Source: Firmicutes bacterium UBA2116
Lineage (GTDB): Bacteria > Bacillota > Clostridia > Tissierellales > Sedimentibacteraceae
Assembly: GCA_002331025.1 (NCBI GenBank)
Contig: DCYG01000005.1
Location: 1 to 64,000, forward strand
DNA length: 64,000 nucleotides
Reading direction: 5' to 3'
The position numbers were made by a program, and so were the translations under genes. The notes under the pieces were generated by a model, which was given only the letters and a program-made list of their open reading frames with translations, had not been told where the DNA came from and made no database searches. Below are positions 17,442 through 25,925 of the stretch, one piece after another; position 1 is the first letter of the stretch, and every line of letters starts with the position of its first letter.

Positions 17442-17443
17442 AT

Positions 17444-17716
17444 CTATTCCCAGCTATCCCATTCATTAAACAATTCTTCAGTACTCATCCATTCTCCGGG
17501 ATTTTCAGCTGCTTTTTCAGCTTCGGCTAATTTTTCTTTTACATATCGGATATGTAAAAATTCCTCATATTTAGAAAATTCCTCATATGGAATTAAAACC
17601 GCTTCGCTTTTGCCGTTGTTTGTTATAATAACGTGGTCTCTGTTTTTAATAATTGAAGCAAGCTCAGGATAATTATTTCGTAAATCACGAACAGCCTTAA
17701 CATGGGTATTAAACAT
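17444..17716 (-). CDS. Phd/YefM-family antitoxin
   Basis: This 90-aa protein starts MFNTHVKAVRDLRNNYPELA and continues DHVIITNNGKSEAVLIPYEE, the Phd/YefM DNA-binding fold, with an acidic C-terminus (WMSTEELFNEWDSWE) that would wrap the toxin. The ATG at 17716 has a strong GGAGG site; the longer open frame to 17773 only reads through the promoter. Together with the 17145-17441 toxin it forms a complete type II toxin-antitoxin operon. Confidence 0.9.
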   Translation of the reverse strand: MFNTHVKAVRDLRNNYPELASIIKNRDHVIITNNGKSEAVLIPYEEFSKYEEFLHIRYVKEKLAEAEKAAENPGEWMSTEELFNEWDSWE

Positions 17717-17731
17717 AATATACCTCCAATC

Positions 17732-17773
17732 CTTTGTGATACATATTGTATCACAAAGATGAAAAAATATCAA
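17732..17773 (-). promoter_or_regulatory. Toxin-antitoxin promoter and perfect operator palindrome
   Basis: On the minus strand TTGATA (17773-17768) and TACAAT (17750-17745) are 17 nt apart. A perfect 12-bp inverted repeat CTTTGTGATACA / TGTATCACAAAG (17732-17743 and 17747-17758, 3-nt spacer) covers the -10, as expected for autorepression by the Phd-type antitoxin. Confidence 0.75.
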
Positions 17774-17887
17774 CGAAAAATCTTGATTTTAATGTAATGA
17801 ACGCACATCATCCGCAAAAGATGAATATGTGAAATCAGATAAATTATCTGATTATATTTTTCCAAACTGTTTTTCTATTATTTTTAT

Positions 17888-17915
17888 TTGATTTTTTACA
17901 TAACAATGATATAAT
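17888..17915 (+). promoter_or_regulatory. Predicted promoter of cobUSC
   Basis: An extended -10 (TGA-TATAAT, hexamer 17910-17915) is preceded by TTGATT at 17888-17893 with a 16-nt spacer. No cobalamin riboswitch core was recognised in the short leader. Confidence 0.5.
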
Positions 17916-17954
17916 ATACAAGGTTATGGTAAATATTTAGCAAGCGGTGATAAA

Positions 17955-18548
17955 ATGAGTTTAACTTTTATAATAGGCGGAGCAAGAAGCGGAAAAAGTA
18001 CATATGCGGAATTAAAGGCAAAGGAATACGGCGAAAAGGTCGTATATATTGCAACCGCAGTTATTACAGATGAGTCAATGGCTGAAAGGGTAAAAAAGCA
18101 CAGAGAGCAGCGTCCGGTGTCATGGAGTACTGTCGAGATGTATTCAGATTTTGAAAGATTAGTCGAATACAAAGAATTCATGGACAATGAGGTTGTATTG
18201 ATTGATTGCATGACAACACTGATAGGAAACTATATGTTTGACAGCAAAATTAATTTTGATACTTGCTCGCCGGAGGAAGTAAATAATTTAGAAATAAAAA
18301 TAACCGAAGAAATTTTTTCCTTAATAAACGTTTGTAAAGCTAACGATAAAAAATTAATTATGGTTTCAAATGAGACAGGCTTAGGTGTTGTACCACCATA
18401 TTATATGGGTAATTATTTCAGAGACATAAGCGGAAGAATAAACCAAAAAATTACGGTCGCATCAGATTTTATGTATTTTGTTTTATCAGGTATACCTATA
18501 AAGCTTAAGCACAAAGGGGAAATGATAAAATGGCAAGAGGATTTCTAA
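17955..18548 (+). CDS. cobU: Adenosylcobinamide kinase / GTP guanylyltransferase CobU
   Basis: This 197-aa bifunctional enzyme of the cobalamin nucleotide-loop pathway phosphorylates adenosylcobinamide and then attaches GMP. The P-loop GGARSGKST spans residues 8-16; the KKHREQRP segment (about 46-53) has the His that is guanylylated in the family; VLIDCMTTLIGNYM and VSNETGLGVVPPYYMGNYFRD follow as expected. The 3' end overlaps cobS by 19 nt, indicating coupling. The ribosome-binding site (GCGGTGA) is modest. Confidence 0.94.
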   Translation: MSLTFIIGGARSGKSTYAELKAKEYGEKVVYIATAVITDESMAERVKKHREQRPVSWSTVEMYSDFERLVEYKEFMDNEVVLIDCMTTLIGNYMFDSKINFDTCSPEEVNNLEIKITEEIFSLINVCKANDKKLIMVSNETGLGVVPPYYMGNYFRDISGRINQKITVASDFMYFVLSGIPIKLKHKGEMIKWQEDF

Positions 18549-19264
18549 TTCTTATTTCTTTTTTTACAAGAATTCCAATTGGAAATAAAATCGAATATGA
18601 TGAAGAAAGCTACGTAAAGGGATTATCCTTATATTCCCTTATGGGTGCAGTTATAGGGCTCTTTTTAGCAGCGATATATCTAATTTTTAACAATGTATAT
18701 ATTACATTTTTCAAAGGCCTTATACTTACTATAGCTTATATCATTATAACCGGCGGCATACACCTTGACGGAACTGCAGATACATCGGACGGTATATTTT
18801 CAGGAAGAACCGGGGAGCGCATATTTGAAATTATGAGTGATTCTCATATAGGCTCATTTGGTGTACTAAGCTTGATTTTAGTAGTTATTTCCCAAATCAT
18901 TTTATTTTCTTACACTGATATATTTACTGTATTTATGATGCCTGTTGTGGGACGAGCAAGTGTCATCGTTGCATCTTGGGGTAAAAAATATGCCAAGAAT
19001 TCAAAGGGCATGGGAACATTATTTATAGAATCAATTAATAATAATGTTTTGATAATAAATCTATTGGCAGTATTGCTTTTAATTTTATTAATTCCATACA
19101 GCTTTATATTTTTAATTTCTGTAATTGCAACCTTGATGATATCCTACTTCATGTCCTGCAAAATAGAGGATAAAATAGGCGGCATGACAGGTGATACCTG
19201 CGGCTTTGTTTTGGAAATAAGCCAAATAATTTTTATGATGATAATACTTTTTCTAAAGGGATAA
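18530..19264 (+). CDS. cobS: Adenosylcobinamide-GDP ribazoletransferase CobS
   Basis: This 244-aa membrane enzyme joins alpha-ribazole to adenosylcobinamide-GDP to complete cobalamin. It has about six hydrophobic helices; the conserved GGIHLDGTADTSDGIFSG (about residues 78-95) holds the acidic metal-binding residues and KIGGMTGDTCG lies near the end. It overlaps cobU and is 2 nt from cobC. Confidence 0.95.
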   Translation: MARGFLILISFFTRIPIGNKIEYDEESYVKGLSLYSLMGAVIGLFLAAIYLIFNNVYITFFKGLILTIAYIIITGGIHLDGTADTSDGIFSGRTGERIFEIMSDSHIGSFGVLSLILVVISQIILFSYTDIFTVFMMPVVGRASVIVASWGKKYAKNSKGMGTLFIESINNNVLIINLLAVLLLILLIPYSFIFLISVIATLMISYFMSCKIEDKIGGMTGDTCGFVLEISQIIFMMIILFLKG

Positions 19265-19266
19265 TT

Positions 19267-19851
19267 ATGATATACTTAGTTCGACACGGAGAATCAGAAG
19301 CAAACATACAAAACAGATTCAGCGGCATAACGGATGTGGATCTGTCAGATAAAGGCAGAAAACAAGCGGCAACAGCAGGCGATAACTTAAAGACGTACAA
19401 AATTGATTATGTCTATTCAAGCCCTTTAAAAAGAGCAAGGGAAACTGCCGAAATAATTTGTGATGTAAATAATATAGATGTGGATCAAATAATAATAGAG
19501 AACAACTTAATTGAAGTTAATTTCGGACTCTTTGAAAATATGACCTGGGATGAAATAAGAGAAAGCCACAGAGAAGAATCGGAAAATTGGATATCCCATA
19601 AGCATAAATATAAATTCCCCGAAGGTGAGTCTTATGACGATATTGTAAACAGAATTTCTTTCTTCGTGGATAATGTGCCGGATAACTCATTGATAGTTAC
19701 ACACTTTGGAGTTATACAATCAATATTATTGTATCTTGATATGGTAGACGACAATAATTTGTGGGATCATAAGATTGATAATTGTGATATTGTCATATTA
19801 GACAAAAATAAAGGCAAAATAGAAAAAATAATCAAGAACGCGTCATCCTGA
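19267..19851 (+). CDS. cobC: Histidine phosphatase, probable alpha-ribazole phosphatase CobC
   Basis: This 194-aa phosphoglycerate-mutase-fold enzyme starts with the RHGE motif (LVRHGESEAN), whose His is phosphorylated, followed by SSPLKRARETAEI and the second catalytic His in LIVTHFGVI. Position directly after cobS supports dephosphorylation of alpha-ribazole phosphate. The stop codon TGA is part of a dispersed repeat (19842-19870), so the last residues (ASS) seem to have been recruited from it. Confidence 0.85.
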   Translation: MIYLVRHGESEANIQNRFSGITDVDLSDKGRKQAATAGDNLKTYKIDYVYSSPLKRARETAEIICDVNNIDVDQIIIENNLIEVNFGLFENMTWDEIRESHREESENWISHKHKYKFPEGESYDDIVNRISFFVDNVPDNSLIVTHFGVIQSILLYLDMVDDNNLWDHKIDNCDIVILDKNKGKIEKIIKNASS

Positions 19852-19870
19852 GCGTAGCGAAGGATCTCAT
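19842..19870. repeat. Half copy of dispersed GTCATCCTGAGCG repeat
   Basis: GTCATCCTGAGCGTAGCGAAGGATCTCAT is nearly the inverse of the right half of the repeat at 40632-40741. It overlaps the end of cobC and provides its stop codon. Confidence 0.75.
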
Positions 19871-19927
19871 TTTTTACAGCTTTAAAATCTAAAAGATTTT
19901 ATATAAATTAAAAACTTGGAGGAAAAC

Positions 19928-21124
19928 ATGAATGTATTAGTAATTAACTGCGGAAGCTCATCATTAAAATATCAATTAATCAACATGAATGATGAAAGTG
20001 TTTTGGCTAAAGGTCTTGTTGAAAGAATAGGAATCGAAGGAAGTGTTTTAAAACACGAAAAAACAGGTCAGAACAAAGTAGTTATTGAAGAAGTAATGAA
20101 AAATCATAAGGATGCTATTAATCTTGTATTAAAAGCATTAGTTGACGAAAATCATGGTGCGGTAAAAGATTTAGGTGAAGTGGATGCAGTTGGACACAGA
20201 GTAGTTCATGGTGGTGAAAAATTTGCAGGTTCGGTAGTAATTACGGACGAAGTTGTAAATGCAATGAAAGAATGTATTGAACTTGCACCATTGCACAACC
20301 CGCCAAACATCATCGGTATAGAAGCTTGTCAGGAATTACTGCCGGATGTACCGATGGTAGGGGTATTCGATACTGCGTTCCATCAGACAATGCCTGCAGA
20401 ATCATACATTTATCCGCTGCCTTATGAATTATATGAAGAAATGGGAATCAGAAGATACGGCTTCCACGGAACATCACACAAATATGTTTCCGAAAGAGTT
20501 GCTGCTTTGACAGGAAAAAGCTTGGAAGGCATGAAAATAGTTACCTGCCATTTAGGTAACGGTGCAAGCTTGACAGCTATAAAAGACGGAAAATCCTTTG
20601 ATACAACCATGGGTATGACTCCTCTTGAAGGACTTGTAATGGGAACAAGATGCGGTGATATAGACCCTGCAATTGTTACTTACTTAATTAATAATAAGAA
20701 AATGACAGCCGAACAGGTTGATAATTTAATGAATAAAAAATCAGGTGTATTAGGAATTTCAGGAGTAAGCAGTGACTTCAGAGATATTGAAGCAGCAGCA
20801 AAAGAAGGCAATGAAAGAGCTCAGCTTGCTTTAGAAAAATTTGACTATACCGTAAGAAAATATATCGGTTCCTATGCGGCAGCTATGGGCGGATTGGATG
20901 TAGTAGTATTTACTGCCGGCTTAGGAGAAAATTCTGCTTCTAACAGATGCAATATTTGTAAAGGTCTAGAATTCCTTGGAATTGAAATCGATGATTGCAG
21001 AAATGATATAAGAGGTCAGGAAGTAGAAATATCAAAACAAGGATCAAAAGTAAAAGTATTTGTTATACCAACAAACGAAGAAGTAATGATAGCAAGAGAT
21101 ACAAAAATGCTTGCAGGAAAATAA
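19928..21124 (+). CDS. ackA: Acetate kinase
   Basis: This 398-aa enzyme interconverts acetate plus ATP with acetyl-phosphate plus ADP. Family motifs: NVLVINCGSSSLKYQL at the N-terminus, GHRVVHGGEKF (about 90), FDTAFHQTMP, RRYGFHGTSHKYVS and FTAGLGENSA. The ATG at 19928 is used, behind GGAGGAAAAC; the upstream TTG at 19916 would overlap the ribosome-binding site. No phosphotransacetylase gene is next to it. In many clostridia yceD-rpmF follow ackA directly; here a 19-kb island intervenes. Confidence 0.97.
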   Translation: MNVLVINCGSSSLKYQLINMNDESVLAKGLVERIGIEGSVLKHEKTGQNKVVIEEVMKNHKDAINLVLKALVDENHGAVKDLGEVDAVGHRVVHGGEKFAGSVVITDEVVNAMKECIELAPLHNPPNIIGIEACQELLPDVPMVGVFDTAFHQTMPAESYIYPLPYELYEEMGIRRYGFHGTSHKYVSERVAALTGKSLEGMKIVTCHLGNGASLTAIKDGKSFDTTMGMTPLEGLVMGTRCGDIDPAIVTYLINNKKMTAEQVDNLMNKKSGVLGISGVSSDFRDIEAAAKEGNERAQLALEKFDYTVRKYIGSYAAAMGGLDVVVFTAGLGENSASNRCNICKGLEFLGIEIDDCRNDIRGQEVEISKQGSKVKVFVIPTNEEVMIARDTKMLAGK

Positions 21125-21129
21125 ATTAT

Positions 21130-21200
21130 TGTCATTGATATGAATAAGCGTAAATCATGTGCTTGTGTCATTCCGAACGTTAGTGAGGAATCTCAGCATT
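21130..21200. repeat. Dispersed repeat, left edge of island
   Basis: The stretch runs TGTCATTGATATGAATAAGCGTA, then TGTGTCATTCCGAACG and GAGGAATCTCAGC. It matches the starts of the copies at 40632 and 55779 in the same orientation. It ends just before a terminator and marks the left edge of the accessory island. Confidence 0.75.
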
Positions 21201-21202
21201 TA

Positions 21203-21223
21203 AACGGCCGAAAGGCCGTTTTT
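21203..21223 (+). terminator. Rho-independent terminator after ackA
   Basis: AACGGCC - GAAA - GGCCGTT (21203-21220) forms a 7-bp GC-rich stem with a stable GAAA tetraloop, followed by TTT. It ends the ackA transcript before the Agr-like genes. Confidence 0.85.
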
Positions 21224-21332
21224 GTTGTTCAGAAAAGTAATAATTTGTCACAAAATATTGAAAATTATAGGATGTTGTAATATAATAATAGATAGTGTGA
21301 TATAGGGTATAATAATATAAGGGAGTGGGAAA

Positions 21333-22064
21333 ATGAACAGATACTTCATAGCCGTTTGTGATGATGAAGAATTTGCACTGTCTCAAATTTCGGGAGCGGT
21401 TAAAAAAGAATTTGAAAAATCAGGAATGAATGTTGATATAACCGTATTCAATGAACCTAAGCTATTGCTTGAATTAAACAGGACAAGCAGTTTTGATGTG
21501 ATTTTTCTTGATATAGATATGCCAAAATTAGATGGAATAGAAACTGCAAGGATAATTAAGAAACAGAATCCAGAATCACTGATTATTTTTGTAACAGGCA
21601 AGGACGAGCTTGTATATAAATCTTTTGAAGTTCATCCTTTTGGTTTTATCAGGAAACTCAAACTGAAAGAGGAGATTTCAAGTATTGTTGAAGACATAAT
21701 AAAAGAGCTTTCAAGAAATGATTATATGCTTAATTTTAAAATAGAAGGGATTCATTATAAGCTTCTTATTGATGAAATTGCATACATCGAAAGTAAGGGT
21801 AATTATATTATTATCAACACAACAGATGGATTAACATATAAATATAAAGACAGCATTAATAAAAAAGAAATGGAATTGTCAGAACATGGATTTGTAAGAA
21901 CCCATGAAAAGTACCTTGTTAACCTTAAATATATTTTCAAAATAAATAAAAGTAGTGTAACCGTAATTCAAAACTACAACATTCCGGTAAGCAGGAGCAG
22001 AATGAATGCGCTAAAGGAAGGTTTTTTAAACTATTATGGTCGTATGGGTTCAGGAGGGATATAA
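21333..22064 (+). CDS. AgrA-like LytTR response regulator
   Basis: This 243-aa two-component regulator has an N-terminal receiver with acidic pair Asp10-Asp11, phospho-acceptor Asp60 in FLDIDMPKLDG, and a conserved Lys in FIRKL. A LytTR DNA-binding domain fills about 140-240 (IDEIAYIESKGNYIIINTTDG, then VRTHEKYLVNLKYIFKI and IPVSRSRMN). Unlike the LytTR proteins at 13.5-15.1 kb, its receiver is intact. The next gene is its kinase and abuts it, followed by agrB and agrD, so it is the likely output of the Agr-like circuit. A candidate binding site lies at 23388-23421. GGGAGTGGG precedes the ATG. Confidence 0.93.
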   Translation: MNRYFIAVCDDEEFALSQISGAVKKEFEKSGMNVDITVFNEPKLLLELNRTSSFDVIFLDIDMPKLDGIETARIIKKQNPESLIIFVTGKDELVYKSFEVHPFGFIRKLKLKEEISSIVEDIIKELSRNDYMLNFKIEGIHYKLLIDEIAYIESKGNYIIINTTDGLTYKYKDSINKKEMELSEHGFVRTHEKYLVNLKYIFKINKSSVTVIQNYNIPVSRSRMNALKEGFLNYYGRMGSGGI

Positions 22065-23381
22065 ATGGATATATTATTCATTAAAATAATTGAATTTTCT
22101 GTTAATGTCTTCGAATCTTTTATAGCCGTGGAATTTGTCACTAAGATGAGCGAAACAAAATACATTGGAAGAAAACAGTATATTGCTTTTGGAATTGCTT
22201 TTTTATTGCTGATGATAAATGCCGAAATTTTTTATTACTTGCCTGATTTTCCTGATATTATGACATATATTGCTTTAATCATACTATTTATCTATAGCTT
22301 AATAGCATTAAAAGGAAAATTTTTTTACAGATTTTTTTCATGTGTAATGATAATGCTTATAATGATAGGAGTTAATTTTTTAACATCTCTAATTTTTGGA
22401 ATAATATTTAATGTAAGAATCGAAGAATTAATGACTGAATTCAGTACATATAGATTTGTATGTCTTATTGTTTCAAAAATAATACTATTTATTGTAACCA
22501 GAATTCTTGTTAGGATGAAAGCTAAAGGAATTTCCAATATTAATGCTATTACGGTTACATCATTCACCGCTGTACCTATAATTACAATTGCTGTAATGGT
22601 TGTTATTACGGAAGTTTCCATTGAGTTAGAGCTAAATGACAGGAATACTTTTTACCTGTTATTGTCGTTTATCGGTATGATTGTAATAAATCTAGTTTTC
22701 TATGCACTGCTTGCAAAACTAGATAGAGAATACAGTCTTCAAACTGAAAACCGTCTTCTTAAACAAAAAAATTCTTTGCAACTCGAATATGTAATAAAGA
22801 CAAATGCTTTGAACGAGGAAATCCGAGCTATCAGACATGACATGAAAAACAGGATAATATATTTAAAAGAAATTTTTTCAAAGGGAAGCTATGAGGAAGG
22901 CATATCCTACGCTGACAATATTATAGAAAAAATTGACAGCATGCACAAACTGATTAATACAGGAAGATTTGCATTTGATGCGGTAGTGAATGACAAGTTA
23001 ACTGAGGCAGCGGATAAAAGCATATCCGTAATTTATAATATTATGTGTTCGCTTGACAATAACATGGAAGACGATGATTTGGTATCATTGATAGGAAATA
23101 TATTTGATAATGCAATTGAGGGCTGTGAATACGCTCACGGTAGGAAAGAAATATATCTCGAAGCCAAAAAAGCACATTCATATTTATTAATCACCATAAA
23201 AAATACAGTCAGTGAATCTATATTGAAAAACAATCCACAATTAAATTCAACAAAAAAAGATGTAATAAATCATGGTCTTGGCATAAAAAACGTGAAAAAA
23301 ATTGTCGGAAAATATAACGGTTTTGTAACATACGAAGAAGAAAATGACGAATTCATATGTAAAGTTATGTTATTAGTTTAA
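22065..23381 (+). CDS. AgrC-like sensor histidine kinase
   Basis: This 438-aa kinase has an N-terminal membrane region of six to seven helices (about 1-215), a short coiled linker, a dimerisation helix with the phospho-His in IRHDMKNR (about His258), and a C-terminal GHKL ATPase domain with GNIFDNAIEGC (N box, about 343) and HGLGIKNVKKI (G box). This is the AgrC/ComD layout that senses a cyclic peptide through the membrane domain. It starts directly after the response regulator and precedes agrB. Confidence 0.92.
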   Translation: MDILFIKIIEFSVNVFESFIAVEFVTKMSETKYIGRKQYIAFGIAFLLLMINAEIFYYLPDFPDIMTYIALIILFIYSLIALKGKFFYRFFSCVMIMLIMIGVNFLTSLIFGIIFNVRIEELMTEFSTYRFVCLIVSKIILFIVTRILVRMKAKGISNINAITVTSFTAVPIITIAVMVVITEVSIELELNDRNTFYLLLSFIGMIVINLVFYALLAKLDREYSLQTENRLLKQKNSLQLEYVIKTNALNEEIRAIRHDMKNRIIYLKEIFSKGSYEEGISYADNIIEKIDSMHKLINTGRFAFDAVVNDKLTEAADKSISVIYNIMCSLDNNMEDDDLVSLIGNIFDNAIEGCEYAHGRKEIYLEAKKAHSYLLITIKNTVSESILKNNPQLNSTKKDVINHGLGIKNVKKIVGKYNGFVTYEEENDEFICKVMLLV

Positions 23382-23387
23382 TATTTG

Positions 23388-23421
23388 CCAAACTTATACA
23401 GAGGAGTACCAAACGTATACA
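23388..23421 (+). promoter_or_regulatory. Candidate LytTR/AgrA binding site upstream of agrB
   Basis: CCAAACTTATACA (23388-23400) and CCAAACGTATACA (23409-23421) are the same 13-mer with one change, exactly 21 nt apart. AgrA-type LytTR proteins bind paired direct repeats with this phase. A possible -10 (TACATAAT) lies at 23432-23439. The site would put agrB-agrD and the RiPP genes under control of the adjacent response regulator. Confidence 0.7.
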
Positions 23422-23489
23422 CCCATACATTTACATAATAAAAAATATCTGCTACATTTGAAATAAGATATTAATTGGAGATGATTCTC

Positions 23490-24074
23490 ATGATTAATAA
23501 AATATCTAAAAATGTAGCAGTTTTTTTTATCAAAAACAATTTAATACAAGTAGATGAAATAGATATTTACATATATGGCTTACAACTTATTATTTCATCT
23601 ATTCTTGGAATTTCAATTATATTATTTCTTGGAATCATTTCTGAACGTCTTACGGATTCATTAATTTTTCTGTTTTGTTTTATAATTTTAAGACAATACA
23701 GCGGTGGATATCATGCTAATTCATATTTAAAATGTAATTTATATTTTATAACAATATTCTTATTAACTGAAGCTGCCGTTATATATACGCAAGCAAAATA
23801 TAAAGATGTTTTGACTGTCGGACTTATTTGTATAAGTTTTGTTATTATATTAAGATTTGCTCCTATCGATAATATAAATAAAAAGTTGAGTAACTCACAG
23901 AAGCTTAAAAATAAAAAAATAACCTTAATAATTTTTGTAATATTGATTACAATTTCAATATTCATGAAAGTAAATGATGTAAACTATTATTACAATATTG
24001 CAGTTACAATACTTTCAGTGACTGCTTTAATGATAATCCAAAAAATAAAGGAGGCAAAACAATGGAAGAATTAA
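23490..24074 (+). CDS. agrB: AgrB-like peptide-processing membrane protease
   Basis: This 194-aa polytopic membrane Cys-protease cleaves the C-terminal tail of AgrD and forms the ring of the signalling peptide. The catalytic pair is visible in RQYSGGYHANSYLKC: His75 and Cys82, seven residues apart as in staphylococcal AgrB. Hydrophobic helices cover the rest. The ATG at 23490 is preferred, with TTGGAG 8-10 nt upstream; TTG 23475 and ATG 23481 are in frame. Its end overlaps agrD by 13 nt. Confidence 0.92.
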   Translation: MINKISKNVAVFFIKNNLIQVDEIDIYIYGLQLIISSILGISIILFLGIISERLTDSLIFLFCFIILRQYSGGYHANSYLKCNLYFITIFLLTEAAVIYTQAKYKDVLTVGLICISFVIILRFAPIDNINKKLSNSQKLKNKKITLIIFVILITISIFMKVNDVNYYYNIAVTILSVTALMIIQKIKEAKQWKN

Positions 24075-24202
24075 AATATCTAATTTTAAAAAATATTGCG
24101 GAGCAAATTAAGAAAACTGCACAAGCGTCCGCAGGAACTACTTCTTTTTGGAATATGTATCAACCAAAAGAACCTAAAGTTATTGAGAGGATAGAAAAAT
24201 AA
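24062..24202 (+). CDS. agrD: AgrD-like autoinducer precursor with Ser at ring position
   Basis: This 46-aa peptide has an amphipathic N-terminal helix (MEELKYLILKNIAEQIKK), a small-residue linker (TAQASAGTT), a putative signal core SFWNM(Y) and a charged tail QPKEPKVIERIEK, the layout of AgrD proteins. There is no Cys anywhere, so ring closure would be a lactone through Ser29 (or a Thr), as in FsrD-type peptides, rather than a thiolactone. It overlaps the agrB 3' end and is preceded by GGAGGC. The exact core and ring size are inferred. Confidence 0.8.
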   Translation: MEELKYLILKNIAEQIKKTAQASAGTTSFWNMYQPKEPKVIERIEK

Positions 24203-24239
24203 AATTACTATAATTTGTTGAAGAGGAGATATTATACCT

Positions 24240-25925
24240 ATGATTTCAATAAAAGAGGATTTAAAGCTCTTGAAAAATCTTAAAAAATATTTCTTACTGT
24301 CAATAAGAAAAATAATAATAATAGAATTTCTTGTTTTAATAGACATAGCAGTTCAAATAGTTCATCCAATTTTATGGGGGAAAATAGTTGTCGCCTTATT
24401 TGATAGAAATATTAATGATTTTTATTTGTATTTATCTTATATCGTTATTGCGATTCTCATTAATATGATAGTAGATTTTTGTGAAAAATATCTACGGCAA
24501 AAGCTCAACGAATCAATTGTTCTTGAGGTAAAGAAGGACATGTATAGTAAGGTCTTGGGCTTATCAATAGGAAAGATTACAAAGTTAAACAATGGCGAGC
24601 TTTTTAACAGATTAGAAAAAGATACATCTACAGTCGCTAACGGAATGATAGAAATTATATTTAGTGTTTCGACAAATTTAATAAAAATTATAGTTGTTGG
24701 GATCGTTATGATAAGAATGAACTTATATCTGGCTACTATTATTCTTATAGGTACTCCGTTTATTGCATTTATGGTATCAAAATTCGGGAAAAAAATAAGA
24801 AAATTAAATGAAGAAAATTTGAAGGTTCATGATCAGTACTACGGCTTTGTTCAGCAGATAGTAGGCGGAATGTTTGAAATCAAGGCAATGAGAATTTATA
24901 AAAATATAATTGAAAAATACAAAAAGCTAACTAAAAATGTTTATGATTCAAACATGAAAATGGCATTATACAACAACGGTTATTCATCCTTTGGAGATGT
25001 TTTTAATTTAATTATGGACATTTCAATTTTACTCGTTGGCGGAATTATGATATTAAACGGAACATTGGCTTATGAATATTTTATAGCATTTACATCTTAT
25101 GAAAAACAATTCTCCAACGCATATATGAATATACTTAATATTAATATCAGGCTTCAGACCATGCTAACATCTATCGAAAGAATGTATAACTCTTTTGATG
25201 ATAACGATTATTTATTTATACCAAGAAATGATATAAGCGATATAGAAGGAACTATTAAATTTAATAATGTTAATTTTAGTTATAACGGAACAGACGATAT
25301 ACTCAAAAATATAAATTTTGCTATAAAACCAAATACAATAACAGGGATTGTAGGCAGAAACGGATGCGGAAAAACAACAACGATTAATCTGATGCTTGGA
25401 TTATATTATGTTGATGAAGGAAAGGTAACATTGGATGGTGTTGATATAAAATACATTTCAGAAGAAGTTCTGAAAAAAGGTATTTTTCCTTCAATACAAA
25501 ATTCATTTTTGTTTAACTCATCAATTAAGGACAACCTTTTACTTGTTAAGCCTGATGCTACAATCGATGATATTATATATGCATGCAGAAAGGCAGGAAT
25601 CCACGAATACATCATATCGCTTAAAGAAGGCTATGACACAGTGATAGGAGAAAACGGAGCAGAATTGTCGGGAGGACAAAGGCAGAAATTAGTGCTTTCA
25701 AGAAGCATACTCAGTAATTCAAAAATAATGATATTTGATGAAATCACATCGTCAATCGATTTTGAAACTACAAAAAAAATAAAAGATATATTTTACGAGC
25801 TTTCTGATGAGCATACCATAATTATTATATCACATGATGAATCTATGTTTGATATATATGACCAGATATTATTTATGGATGCCGGCGAAATAATACGAAC
25901 AGAAGTAAGGGATAAAGCAGTATGA
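24240..25925 (+). CDS. ABC exporter (fused membrane and ATPase domains)
   Basis: This 561-aa half-transporter has a six-helix membrane domain (about 20-310) and an ATPase domain with Walker A GRNGCGKTTT (about 370), signature LSGGQRQK (about 475) and Walker B IMIFDEITSS. There is no N-terminal C39 peptidase domain, so it would export material matured by another protease; the next gene is a cytoplasmic subtilase overlapping it by 4 nt. Likely cargo is the Cys-rich peptide made by this cluster (inference). It presumably works as a homodimer since only one half is encoded here. Confidence 0.88.
   Translation: MISIKEDLKLLKNLKKYFLLSIRKIIIIEFLVLIDIAVQIVHPILWGKIVVALFDRNINDFYLYLSYIVIAILINMIVDFCEKYLRQKLNESIVLEVKKDMYSKVLGLSIGKITKLNNGELFNRLEKDTSTVANGMIEIIFSVSTNLIKIIVVGIVMIRMNLYLATIILIGTPFIAFMVSKFGKKIRKLNEENLKVHDQYYGFVQQIVGGMFEIKAMRIYKNIIEKYKKLTKNVYDSNMKMALYNNGYSSFGDVFNLIMDISILLVGGIMILNGTLAYEYFIAFTSYEKQFSNAYMNILNINIRLQTMLTSIERMYNSFDDNDYLFIPRNDISDIEGTIKFNNVNFSYNGTDDILKNINFAIKPNTITGIVGRNGCGKTTTINLMLGLYYVDEGKVTLDGVDIKYISEEVLKKGIFPSIQNSFLFNSSIKDNLLLVKPDATIDDIIYACRKAGIHEYIISLKEGYDTVIGENGAELSGGQRQKLVLSRSILSNSKIMIFDEITSSIDFETTKKIKDIFYELSDEHTIIIISHDESMFDIYDQILFMDAGEIIRTEVRDKAV

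Noticed and set aside
17774..17954. Cobalamin riboswitch before cobUSC
   Set aside because: The leader is short and AT-rich, with none of the conserved core segments visible.
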